Assembly: GCA_017416155.1 (NCBI GenBank)
Contig: JAFQDE010000018.1
Coordinates: 1-44,349, forward strand
DNA from: Tyzzerella sp.
GTDB lineage: Bacteria; Bacillota; Clostridia; Lachnospirales; Lachnospiraceae
Length of the DNA: 44,349 nucleotides
Direction: 5' to 3'
The position numbers were made by a program, and so were the translations under genes. Each line of letters begins with the position of its first letter. Within the stretch, counting starts at the first letter, position 1. The notes under the pieces are model-generated. The model did no database searches. It saw nothing but the letters and a program-made list of their open reading frames with translations, and had not been told where the DNA came from. Of the stretch, positions 17,720 through 24,686 are shown piece by piece.

Positions 17720-17772
17720 ATTCAGCATACATTGTAAAAAAGGAATTTGGAGCAATGTATGCTGAATTTTTT
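17720..17772 (+). terminator. Terminator-like hairpin containing the spmA start codon
   Basis: A perfect 15-bp inverted repeat pairs 17720-17734 (ATTCAGCATACATTG) with 17753-17767 (CAATGTATGCTGAAT). Six T follow (17767-17772). It begins 2 bp after the AI-2E stop codon, so it can end that operon. The spmA GGAG site (17749-17752) lies in the loop and the ATG (17759-17761) in the 3' arm. Confidence 0.75.
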
Positions 17773-18352
17773 ATGGGCAGGAATGATTATCATAGGGGTG
17801 ATGTATGCAGCATTCACAGGAAACATTGCAGAAGTGACAAATGCTGCGTTGGATTCTTCAAAAGAAGCGATTACACTTTGTCTGACAATGCTTGGAGTTA
17901 TGTCTTTTTGGATGGGCCTTATGGAGATTGCGACAAAAGCGGGTATTGTCGGAGCTCTTTCAAGATTTCTGAGACCGGTCGTTCGATTTATGTTTCCTAA
18001 TATACCGAAAAGGCATAAAGCGAATGAACATATCACGACCAATTTGATTGCAAACATACTAGGACTTGGCTGGGCGGCGACGCCTGCCGGACTTCAGGCA
18101 ATGGAAGCATTAGGACAATTAGAGGAGGAGCGAGGAAACGACAGAAGTATTGCGAGCGACGAGATGTGCACGTTTCTAATTGTTAATATTTCATCCCTTC
18201 AACTGATTAATATCAATATAATTGCGTACCGAAGCCAGTATGGCAGCGTGAATCCAACTAGGATTGTCGGAGCCGGGATTGTGGCAACTATTGTAAGCAC
18301 TATTGTGGGCTGCTTGTATTGTAAAATGAAAAACAGAGGGGTACGGAGATAG
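17759..18352 (+). CDS. spmA: Spore maturation protein A
   Basis: This 197-residue membrane protein of the nucleoside-recognition (Gate) family has the SpmA features MLNFLWAGMIIIGVMYAAFTG at the N-terminus (split here by function, not by domain) and NLIANILGLGWAATPAGLQA in the middle. In Bacillus SpmA and SpmB are needed for full spore core dehydration and heat resistance. The start is ATG 17759, with GGAG 6 nt upstream. The upstream TTG (17747) is only 2 nt from AGGA and adds four residues not seen in the family. The start lies within a strong hairpin. Its TAG overlaps the GTG of spmB. Confidence 0.93.
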   Translation: MLNFLWAGMIIIGVMYAAFTGNIAEVTNAALDSSKEAITLCLTMLGVMSFWMGLMEIATKAGIVGALSRFLRPVVRFMFPNIPKRHKANEHITTNLIANILGLGWAATPAGLQAMEALGQLEEERGNDRSIASDEMCTFLIVNISSLQLININIIAYRSQYGSVNPTRIVGAGIVATIVSTIVGCLYCKMKNRGVRR

Positions 18353-18888
18353 TGAATACGAATTTATTTGTGTATATCAGTGATTTTATTGTGCCTTCCG
18401 TTATCATACTAATTGTTGCTTATGGAGTATTGGAAAAAGTAAAGGTTTATGATGAATTTGTAAAAGGCGCAAAAAAAGGATTTTCTACAGTCATCAAGAT
18501 TATGCCGACGTTGGTTGGACTTATGGTAGCAGTTGGGATCCTCAGAGCCTCGGGCTTTCTTGAATTTTTATCCGGGCAGATAGGAAAGGTTACGGATTAT
18601 ATTGGATTTCCTTCACAGCTTGTACCACTATCAATTGTTCGATTATTTTCGGCATCAGCGGCAACGGGGCTTGTACTCGATATCTTTAAAGAGTATGGGA
18701 CAGATTCAAGAATCGGACTTATTGCATCAATTATGATGTGTTGTACAGAGACCGTATTCTACACCATGAGTGTGTATTTTATGGCTGCAAAAGTAAAGAA
18801 GACCAGATATACTTTGACGGGAGCGCTGCTTGCGACAGTGGCGGGAATTGTGGCGAGCGTGTGGCTTGCAGGGAGGATTCTTTTATAA
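18352..18888 (+). CDS. spmB: Spore maturation protein B
   Basis: This 178-residue Gate-domain membrane protein starts with GTG overlapping the spmA stop (TAGTG), so the two are translationally coupled. Family features include KVYDEFVKGAKKGF, the RLFSASAATGLVLDIFKEYG segment and MMCCTETVFYTMSVYF. It works with SpmA in spore core dehydration. A ribosome site (ACGGAG) lies 8 nt upstream of the GTG. The pair supports a spore-forming host. Confidence 0.94.
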   Translation: MNTNLFVYISDFIVPSVIILIVAYGVLEKVKVYDEFVKGAKKGFSTVIKIMPTLVGLMVAVGILRASGFLEFLSGQIGKVTDYIGFPSQLVPLSIVRLFSASAATGLVLDIFKEYGTDSRIGLIASIMMCCTETVFYTMSVYFMAAKVKKTRYTLTGALLATVAGIVASVWLAGRILL

Positions 18889-18908
18889 GATGCATTGTGT
18901 CAAAAAGA

Positions 18909-18937
18909 TTGACCACAATATAGAATTGTGTTAATAT
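18909..18937 (+). promoter_or_regulatory. Promoter of the 44-aa peptide gene
   Basis: TTGACC (18909-18914), a 17-bp spacer and TAATAT (18932-18937) lie about 35 bp ahead of the peptide start. Confidence 0.7.
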
Positions 18938-18973
18938 GAAAGCAATATAAAGAAATTAATGGGGTGAGTTGAA

Positions 18974-19108
18974 ATGAAAAAATTATATGAGGCACCTGAA
19001 GTAATGGTCATAACTTTTCATTCTGACGATGTTATACAGACATCAGGATTGGTTGTAGACAAAGAGGAGCAGAACCCAGGAGGAAAACCGTGGGGGCCAT
19101 TGTTCTAA
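18974..19108 (+). CDS. Small orphan peptide, 44 residues
   Basis: This short gene has its own promoter, a GGGGTGAG ribosome site 5 nt upstream and a strong terminator, so it is very likely real. The peptide begins MKKLYEAPEVMVITFHSDD, has VIQTSG in the middle and ends GGKPWGPLF. It has no cysteine, no signal peptide and no membrane helix. The layout (basic start, 'Y..PE' motif, acidic middle with 'DVI.TSG', Gly/Pro-rich end) recalls small uncharacterised peptides I associate with Lachnospiraceae, but I cannot name a family. No maturase or exporter is adjacent, so a ribosomally made natural product is only a possibility. Confidence 0.7.
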   Translation: MKKLYEAPEVMVITFHSDDVIQTSGLVVDKEEQNPGGKPWGPLF

Positions 19109-19132
19109 TAAAATATATATCATGTAATAATG

Positions 19133-19154
19133 GGGGCTGTTTGACAGCCCCTTT
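19133..19154 (+). terminator. Terminator of the peptide gene, probably bidirectional
   Basis: GGGGCTGT (19133-19140) pairs with ACAGCCCC (19144-19151) and is followed by TTT. It sits between convergent genes (stop codons at 19108 and 19156). The T-run is short on both strands. Confidence 0.7.
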
Positions 19155-19155
19155 G

Positions 19156-20868
19156 TCATTGCAACATATATTTCCGGATTATTTCAAATGGTGCCGGTCC
19201 AATCTCCAGTAATTCTTTATGAAAAATTTTCTGAGAAAATTCATTTCCCTTCTGATTCATATAATCTTTCTTGAGTTCTAAAATTTCCAAGTAACCAACA
19301 TAATATTTTAGATAATTTGCAGGGTCTCCCAAGATATATTCGTAGATATCCGATATAACTGACGTATCTTCTATGCCATAGGCTGCAAAGTGATTGATTG
19401 TATCTTCCAGTGTCCATCCATCGTAATGAATCCCAATATCTGCAGTAGCATACAGTCCAAGAATAATGGAATTATTTTTTTGTAGCAGTGTTGCATGAGG
19501 TTTAGACAGGGGGGCCAGATAATAGGAACACATTTCAGCATACGTTGCCCAACCTTCTATATAACCGGAGCAGTTTATTAGGTTTCGCACAGGGTCCGGT
19601 TCTGTGTTTGCAAAATAGGTAGTCTGATAAAGATGTCCAGGGTAACCTTCGTGAGCAAGCGTAGTGAACAGGTTGATATCGGTAAGGGAATGCCCTTGAT
19701 TGATATAAATGGTGTTCTCATTATAGTTGTCAATTGCGGGTATTAAGTAAAATGCAGGGCTAAGGTATTCTTCCAGAGCTTTTGGAACATATTTTATATT
19801 TACATTTACATCTGCAGAAGAAGGAAAAGCAATCGATATTTTGGATACCAATGATTGCAAAATAGTTTCGGGTGATTCCGTGACGGAGTCGGCTTCTTCT
19901 AATATATTTGGATTTTGGCTTAATACTTTTTGACTTTCATGTAGGTCAGTTAATATCTGAGCCTTTATCAGTTCTTTTATCTCAGGAAGACTCCGAATGC
20001 TTCCTGTTTCTGATGTCACAAGATGACAGTAATATTCTTTCCCTTGCGGGGAATTGCATAATCCCTGTGCATTTGTTCCGCTTCCCTTTAGCGAGGCGAT
20101 GGAGGTGGCCAGAGAATCGTATGCCGGAAGCACAAAAGATTTGATGATTTCTTTGTTTTCCTCAATCAGCTTTTTTTGTTCGCCATCTGTCAATTTTTTA
20201 ATACCTTTTACACGTTCTTCAAAAGTAGATAGCAGATAATTCTCTTCCCCCATTTCGGTAAAGGCATTACACTGCGCAATGACTTCGTCTGCAACTGCGT
20301 CTGACATAAAAAGTCCCACACTTGATTTTTGCTGTTCAAATCGAGCAAGAGAAGAGAAATAATTAGGCAAGGTCTTCAAAAGAGAGAGGTAGGTTTCTGC
20401 ATCCTTTTTCTCGTTCAATTGATACTCGGCAAGCAACACCGGTAGTTGCGCATGAATGCCGGTGACCGGGCTTAGAGGTTCTTGATAGAGATAATAAGAT
20501 ATATCTTGTCGGAGGGTTTCAAAGTAATGGGAGAGGATATCATATGTAAGCTTGTTTTCTTCAGAGAGTGAATTAGGGGAAAATTTGTGGAGTGCGGATT
20601 CCCAGTTTTCGATAGAAGCAAGTGTGGCAACCTCGCTCATATCATAGGAACCAAGGGTAATAGGTGCTTCTGTGATTCCGTATTTTTCAGGTTCCCGCAG
20701 AGTGTAATGAAGGTTAAGGGTATTAGAAGCCAATTCCTGTTGAAAGAAATAAAGTGTAAAGTTTTGAAAGGCGGTGTTGGCATTGGTGGGAATAGATATT
20801 TTGTCACATCCGGTTAAGAGTAAAAGAGTGCTAATCAGTATGAAGGCAAATTTCTTTTTTAAGTTCAT
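19156..20868 (-). CDS. DUF885 family lipoprotein, putative zinc peptidase
   Basis: This is a 570-residue protein. The N-terminus MNLKKKFAFILISTLLLLTG with the following Cys is a lipoprotein signal, with lipobox LLTGC. The DUF885 motif HEGYPGH lies at 406-412 and EGWATY at 438-443. His406, Glu407, His412 and Glu438 are probable zinc and catalytic residues, making it a likely surface-anchored metallopeptidase, though family activity is poorly defined. The start is set at ATG 20868 with AGGA upstream. A longer in-frame start at 21018 would run through the terminator of the upstream gene. It lies behind an AbgT transporter, hinting at peptide or aminoacyl-glutamate use. Confidence 0.87.
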   Translation of the reverse strand: MNLKKKFAFILISTLLLLTGCDKISIPTNANTAFQNFTLYFFQQELASNTLNLHYTLREPEKYGITEAPITLGSYDMSEVATLASIENWESALHKFSPNSLSEENKLTYDILSHYFETLRQDISYYLYQEPLSPVTGIHAQLPVLLAEYQLNEKKDAETYLSLLKTLPNYFSSLARFEQQKSSVGLFMSDAVADEVIAQCNAFTEMGEENYLLSTFEERVKGIKKLTDGEQKKLIEENKEIIKSFVLPAYDSLATSIASLKGSGTNAQGLCNSPQGKEYYCHLVTSETGSIRSLPEIKELIKAQILTDLHESQKVLSQNPNILEEADSVTESPETILQSLVSKISIAFPSSADVNVNIKYVPKALEEYLSPAFYLIPAIDNYNENTIYINQGHSLTDINLFTTLAHEGYPGHLYQTTYFANTEPDPVRNLINCSGYIEGWATYAEMCSYYLAPLSKPHATLLQKNNSIILGLYATADIGIHYDGWTLEDTINHFAAYGIEDTSVISDIYEYILGDPANYLKYYVGYLEILELKKDYMNQKGNEFSQKIFHKELLEIGPAPFEIIRKYMLQ

Positions 20869-20919
20869 GTGAAATCCTGGCTTTTTTAGTATTATATGAG
20901 ATGTGTTCTGTGGGAATGC

Positions 20920-20975
20920 AAAAAACACCATGCGATACCCTCGATTTTGCAAAACAGTGGGTATTACATGGTGTT
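20920..20975 (-). terminator. Terminator of the minus-strand AbgT gene
   Basis: On the minus strand AACACCATG (20975-20967) pairs with CATGGTGTT (20932-20924), with an inner ATACCC/GGGTAT stem, followed by a T-run (20925-20920). It starts 5 bp after the AbgT stop codon and separates that gene from the lipoprotein gene. Confidence 0.85.
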
Positions 20976-20980
20976 CAACA

Positions 20981-22507
20981 TTACAGTCCAATCGGCAAGC
21001 CAAAAGATAACCATACAATTAACATCAATGTCCAACCCACCAAAAATACAAGTGAATAAGGGATCATGGTAGCAGTAATTGTGCCGATACTTGCCTTTTT
21101 GTCATAGCGCTGTGCAAATGTCAAGATAACGGCAAAGTACGTCATCATCGGTGTAATGATGTTGGTTGAGGAATCTCCAATACGGTAAGCCAACTGGCAA
21201 AGCTCCGGACTGTATCCAAGTTGCATAAACATCGGAACAAATACCGGTGCGAGAATATTCCACTTCGCAGAGGCTGAACCCATAAAGAGGTTCATCAGTG
21301 CGGAGAATAGTACAAAAATAATCATTAAGGGAACAAGACCGATTTTAACGGAGTCCAAAAAGCTTGCGCCGGACATGGCAATGATTGTTCCAAGCTTCGT
21401 GTAGTTAAAGTAGTTAATAAATTGCGATGCAACAAATGCCAATGCGATAAAAGATCCCATAGATGCCATCGATTTTGTCATTGCATCACATACACCGTTT
21501 TCTCTTGTAAATACGCCAACTGTTTTTCCATATGCGATTCCCGGAAGTAGGAACATCAAGGTAATTAATATTTCGATTCCGTTTAGGAAAGGCGAAGTTG
21601 GTGTTCCGAACAAAGAGCCATTTTCGTTTTTCAAAAATGAATCCACAGGGAGAGCTGCAATCACAACTACTGCTGCAAAGAGAAGTGCAACAATACCTGC
21701 ATTGCGGATACCTCTTTTCTCCAGAGGAGAGATTGTAGTTAAAGAAGCATCTTCAGATACATGGAGATTATCTTGGTATTTGCCTAAACGTGGTTCCACA
21801 ATTCTATTTGTAACAAAAGTACCGAGTATCATAATTAAAAATGTAGATGCGAGCAGGAAAAAATAGTTTCCCATAACTGACACTTCGTAGTTCGGATTGA
21901 TTTCGGATGCAGCAGCTTGAGAGATCCCCGCCAATAGTGGATCCAGCGATCCTACCAGTAGATTGGCTGAATATCCACCTGACACTCCGGCAAATGCAGC
22001 GGCAAATCCTGCAATCGGGTGACGGCCGTAAGCGCGGAAAACCATGGCACCAAGCGGAATTAGGATAACGTATCCCGCATCACTTGCAATATTAGACATT
22101 ACACCAAGAAATACAATGGCTGGTGTAATTAGCTTTGCGGGGGTTATTTTTACTGCATATTTGAGTAAAGTGTGAATGAGTCCGGATTGCTCTGCAACCC
22201 CTACACCGAGCATAGCCACAAGGACCATGCCAAGAGGTGCATAAGTTATAAAGTTGTTTATAGCTTCTGTTAACATATAGGTTAAGCCGTCTTTGGTTAG
22301 CAGGCTGACGGCAGAGACGGTTGTTTCTTGTAAACTTCCATTTGAAATCAACTCGCCTGTAGCAGATACACCAAACGCAGAGCAAATGGCAGAGATGATA
22401 ACGATTGCAACAGAGAATATTCCGAATAATGCAATCGGATGAGGCAATCGATTTCCAATAATCTCTATGCCGTTTAACCAACGATTATATATGTTTCTTC
22501 TTTTCAT
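20981..22507 (-). CDS. AbgT family transporter (copy 1)
   Basis: This 508-residue membrane protein of the AbgT family has the conserved blocks GVMSNIASDAGYVILIPLGA, GSASAKWNILAPVFVPMF and GDSSTNIITPMMTYFAVI. Characterised members import p-aminobenzoyl-glutamate (AbgT) or export antimetabolites such as sulfonamides (YdaH, MtrF). The start is ATG 22507 with AAAGGAGA upstream; a longer frame to 22591 lacks a ribosome site. The divergent gene at 22731 is a close paralogue, nearly identical over long blocks. The main differences are a short insertion near residue 60 in copy 2 and different C-termini. The substrate cannot be deduced. Confidence 0.92.
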   Translation of the reverse strand: MKRRNIYNRWLNGIEIIGNRLPHPIALFGIFSVAIVIISAICSAFGVSATGELISNGSLQETTVSAVSLLTKDGLTYMLTEAINNFITYAPLGMVLVAMLGVGVAEQSGLIHTLLKYAVKITPAKLITPAIVFLGVMSNIASDAGYVILIPLGAMVFRAYGRHPIAGFAAAFAGVSGGYSANLLVGSLDPLLAGISQAAASEINPNYEVSVMGNYFFLLASTFLIMILGTFVTNRIVEPRLGKYQDNLHVSEDASLTTISPLEKRGIRNAGIVALLFAAVVVIAALPVDSFLKNENGSLFGTPTSPFLNGIEILITLMFLLPGIAYGKTVGVFTRENGVCDAMTKSMASMGSFIALAFVASQFINYFNYTKLGTIIAMSGASFLDSVKIGLVPLMIIFVLFSALMNLFMGSASAKWNILAPVFVPMFMQLGYSPELCQLAYRIGDSSTNIITPMMTYFAVILTFAQRYDKKASIGTITATMIPYSLVFLVGWTLMLIVWLSFGLPIGL

Positions 22508-22538
22508 TGAACTTCTCCTTTTGATTTCATTTATGTCA

Positions 22539-22553
22539 TGCACAGTGTGTGCA
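22539..22553. repeat. 15-bp palindrome in the AbgT intergenic region
   Basis: TGCACA (22539-22544) and TGTGCA (22548-22553) are perfect inverted arms around GTG. The site lies just downstream of the minus-strand -10 box, where a bound repressor would block copy 1. Confidence 0.5.
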
Positions 22554-22566
22554 AAAGGTCTATACC

Positions 22567-22596
22567 ATCTTATTATGTGGAGAATGGGCAAGTCAA
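22567..22596 (-). promoter_or_regulatory. Promoter of AbgT copy 1
   Basis: On the minus strand TTGACT (22596-22591), an 18-bp spacer and TAAGAT (22572-22567) lie about 60 bp upstream of the start at 22507. Confidence 0.6.
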
Positions 22597-22637
22597 ATGC
22601 AATAAATGTAAATCATGTAAGGATTATCCTTATTTTA

Positions 22638-22667
22638 TTGACTGGCATAAGAGAAATATGGTAAAAT
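22638..22667 (+). promoter_or_regulatory. Promoter of AbgT copy 2
   Basis: TTGACT (22638-22643), an 18-bp spacer and TAAAAT (22662-22667) precede an AAGGAG site (22717-22722) and the start at 22731. Confidence 0.65.
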
Positions 22668-22730
22668 AGCAAAGATAGTGTGCGCCTAAAATGGTGTATG
22701 ATATAAATACATAATGAAGGAGATTTTCAA

Positions 22731-24317
22731 ATGACAAAAACAAAATCAACAAACAAAGTCAGCCTGTATAATCGCTGGCTCAATGGAATCGAAGCTGTTG
22801 GAAATAAGCTTCCTCATCCGATTGCGTTATTTGCAGTTTTTGCGCTTGCCATTGTTGTTATTTCAGCAATCTGTTCACTGCTCGGTGTATCTGCAACAGG
22901 TGAATTGGTTGTCAAATTAGAAGATGGCTCATCTGCATTGCAGGAGACAACTGTTACAGCAGTCAGCCTGCTAACCAAAGACGGCTTAACCTATATGTTA
23001 ACACAGGCAGTGAATAACTTTACCACTTATGCGCCACTCGGTATGGTACTCGTTGCCATGCTCGGTGTAGGGGTTGCGGAGCACTCAGGTATGATTAACG
23101 CACTGTTAAAATCAGCTGTAAAGGTTACTCCGGCGAAGCTTATCACACCAATGGTAGTATTCTTGGGTGTAATGTCTAATATTGCAAGTGATGCCGGATA
23201 CGTTATCCTGATTCCACTTGGCGCAATGATTTTCCGTGCTTACGGTCGTCACCCAATGGCTGGTCTTGCGGCGGCATTTGCAGGTGTATCCGGAGGATTT
23301 TCTGCAAATTTATTAATTGGTACATTAGATCCGATGCTCGCAGGTATTTCACAATCAGCAGCATCTATTATTGATTCAAACTACGAAGTGTCTGTTATGG
23401 GTAACTATTTCTTCCTGTTTGTATCTACATTCTTGATTACAATTATCGGAACATTTGTTACAAACAAGATTGTAGAGCCACGCTTGGGAGCATATAATCC
23501 TTCTAATGCAAGCGAGGAAGACGATACTCTTACAACAATCACAGAAAAAGAACGCAAAGGTTTAAGAAATGCAGGTCTTGCGGCTCTTGCTTTCGTGGCA
23601 GTGATTGTGATTGCATGTATTCCGGCTGATTCATTTATGAAAAATGCAAATGGACAATTGTTCGGGAACCCTGCTTCACCATTTGTAAATGGTATCGTAG
23701 TGTTAATTGCACTCCTGTTTATGATTCCGGGCATTGCATACGGAAAAACAGTTGGCACATTTACAAAAGAAGACGGTGCTTGCAATGCCATGTCAAAATC
23801 TATGGCGTCTATGGGTTCATTCCTTGCACTTGCTTTTGTGTCAGCGCAGTTTATTAACTACTTTAACTACACGAAGCTTGGAACAATCCTTGCACTTGCA
23901 GGAGCAAACTTCTTCAAGAGCATTAACATCGGGTTGATTCCATTGATGATTATCTTCGTATTGTTCTCAGCATTTATGAATCTTTTCATGGGTTCTGCCT
24001 CTGCAAAGTGGAATATTCTTGCGCCGGTATTCGTTCCGATGTTCATGTTACTTGGATATAGTCCGGAACTTTGCCAGTTGGCATACCGTATTGGAGATTC
24101 CTCAACCAACATCATTACACCGATGATGACTTACTTCGCTGTAATCATTACATTCGCACAGCGCTATGATAAGAAAGCCGGAATCGGTACAATTACAGCG
24201 ACTATGATTCCATATTCTGTATTGTTCTTAGTATTCTGGACATTACTATTGGTTGTATGGCTTCTTGCGGGTCTTCCAATCGGACCGGGAATCGGAATTA
24301 CATATGCACTTGGATAA
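22731..24317 (+). CDS. AbgT family transporter (copy 2)
   Basis: This 528-residue paralogue of the divergent transporter shares the same conserved blocks (ITPMVVFLGVMSNIASDAGY, ASAKWNILAPVFVPMF, GDSSTNIITPMM). Its C-terminus is longer, ending GLPIGPGIGITYALG. The family moves p-aminobenzoyl-glutamate or antimetabolites and works as dimers with re-entrant hairpins. The inverted arrangement suggests duplication followed by separate promoters, so the copies may differ in substrate or timing. The ATG has AAGGAG 8 nt upstream. No T-rich terminator follows; the next promoter lies 9 bp after the stop. Confidence 0.92.
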   Translation: MTKTKSTNKVSLYNRWLNGIEAVGNKLPHPIALFAVFALAIVVISAICSLLGVSATGELVVKLEDGSSALQETTVTAVSLLTKDGLTYMLTQAVNNFTTYAPLGMVLVAMLGVGVAEHSGMINALLKSAVKVTPAKLITPMVVFLGVMSNIASDAGYVILIPLGAMIFRAYGRHPMAGLAAAFAGVSGGFSANLLIGTLDPMLAGISQSAASIIDSNYEVSVMGNYFFLFVSTFLITIIGTFVTNKIVEPRLGAYNPSNASEEDDTLTTITEKERKGLRNAGLAALAFVAVIVIACIPADSFMKNANGQLFGNPASPFVNGIVVLIALLFMIPGIAYGKTVGTFTKEDGACNAMSKSMASMGSFLALAFVSAQFINYFNYTKLGTILALAGANFFKSINIGLIPLMIIFVLFSAFMNLFMGSASAKWNILAPVFVPMFMLLGYSPELCQLAYRIGDSSTNIITPMMTYFAVIITFAQRYDKKAGIGTITATMIPYSVLFLVFWTLLLVVWLLAGLPIGPGIGITYALG

Positions 24318-24325
24318 TTGCAACC

Positions 24326-24354
24326 TTGACACATAACTTATCTTATGTTACGAT
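24326..24354 (+). promoter_or_regulatory. Promoter of the metG T-box operon
   Basis: TTGACA (24326-24331), a 17-bp spacer and TACGAT (24349-24354) point at the T-box leader. The spacer region contains an inverted repeat ACATAA/TTATGT (24330-24347). Confidence 0.75.
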
Positions 24355-24379
24355 TTTCAAGTATTAAATAAAAGAAAAC

Positions 24380-24640
24380 GCAGTGACGAAAAGAGTACAT
24401 TCTTGGAAGTTTTACAGAGAAACCCCATTTTGGCTGAGAGGGGTAAATGAAAAAGAATGGAAGATGGCTTCTGAGCGGTGTGCTGAGCGAAGGATTCGTT
24501 AGGTACAATGGGTTCGCCCTTTATAGCGAAAGAGTTTGAGAGAACTTACTGAGGTTGGCATTGTGAAATGTCAGCGAAGAGAAGTGGTAACACGGAATTT
24601 AGCCCGTCTTCTTATTAAAATAGGAAGAACGGGCTTTTTA
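24380..24640 (+). promoter_or_regulatory. T-box leader for methionyl-tRNA synthetase
   Basis: This leader binds uncharged tRNA and permits readthrough into metG. Stem I begins near GACGAAAAGAGTA, with the AGTA S-turn at 24395-24398. The proposed specifier is ATG (Met) at 24457-24459 in the 3' side of the internal loop (GAATGGAA). The T-box core TGGTAACACGG lies at 24585-24595; TGGT can pair with the ACCA end of tRNA-Met. An antiterminator pairs GAAGA (24576-24580) with TCTTC (24607-24611), excluding the terminator. The specifier position is read by eye and fits the downstream gene. Confidence 0.92.
24601..24640 (+). terminator. T-box terminator
   Basis: AGCCCGTCTTC (24601-24611) pairs with GAAGAACGGGCT (24624-24635), with one bulged A, followed by TTTTT. 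Its 5' arm is shared with the antiterminator. Confidence 0.92.
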
Positions 24641-24686
24641 TTTACCAGCTCGTCTTCAATTCAATGAAAAATGGAGGAGAAAACAA

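Noticed and set aside
20869-21018. Longer N-terminus for the DUF885 lipoprotein
   Set aside because: The extension runs through the AbgT terminator and would place the lipoprotein signal internally.
22508-22591. Longer N-terminus for AbgT copy 1
   Set aside because: No ribosome site, it covers the promoter region, and copy 2 has no matching extension.
24326-24354. ACATAA/TTATGT hairpin as terminator of AbgT copy 2
   Set aside because: No T-run follows and it coincides with the promoter of the T-box operon.
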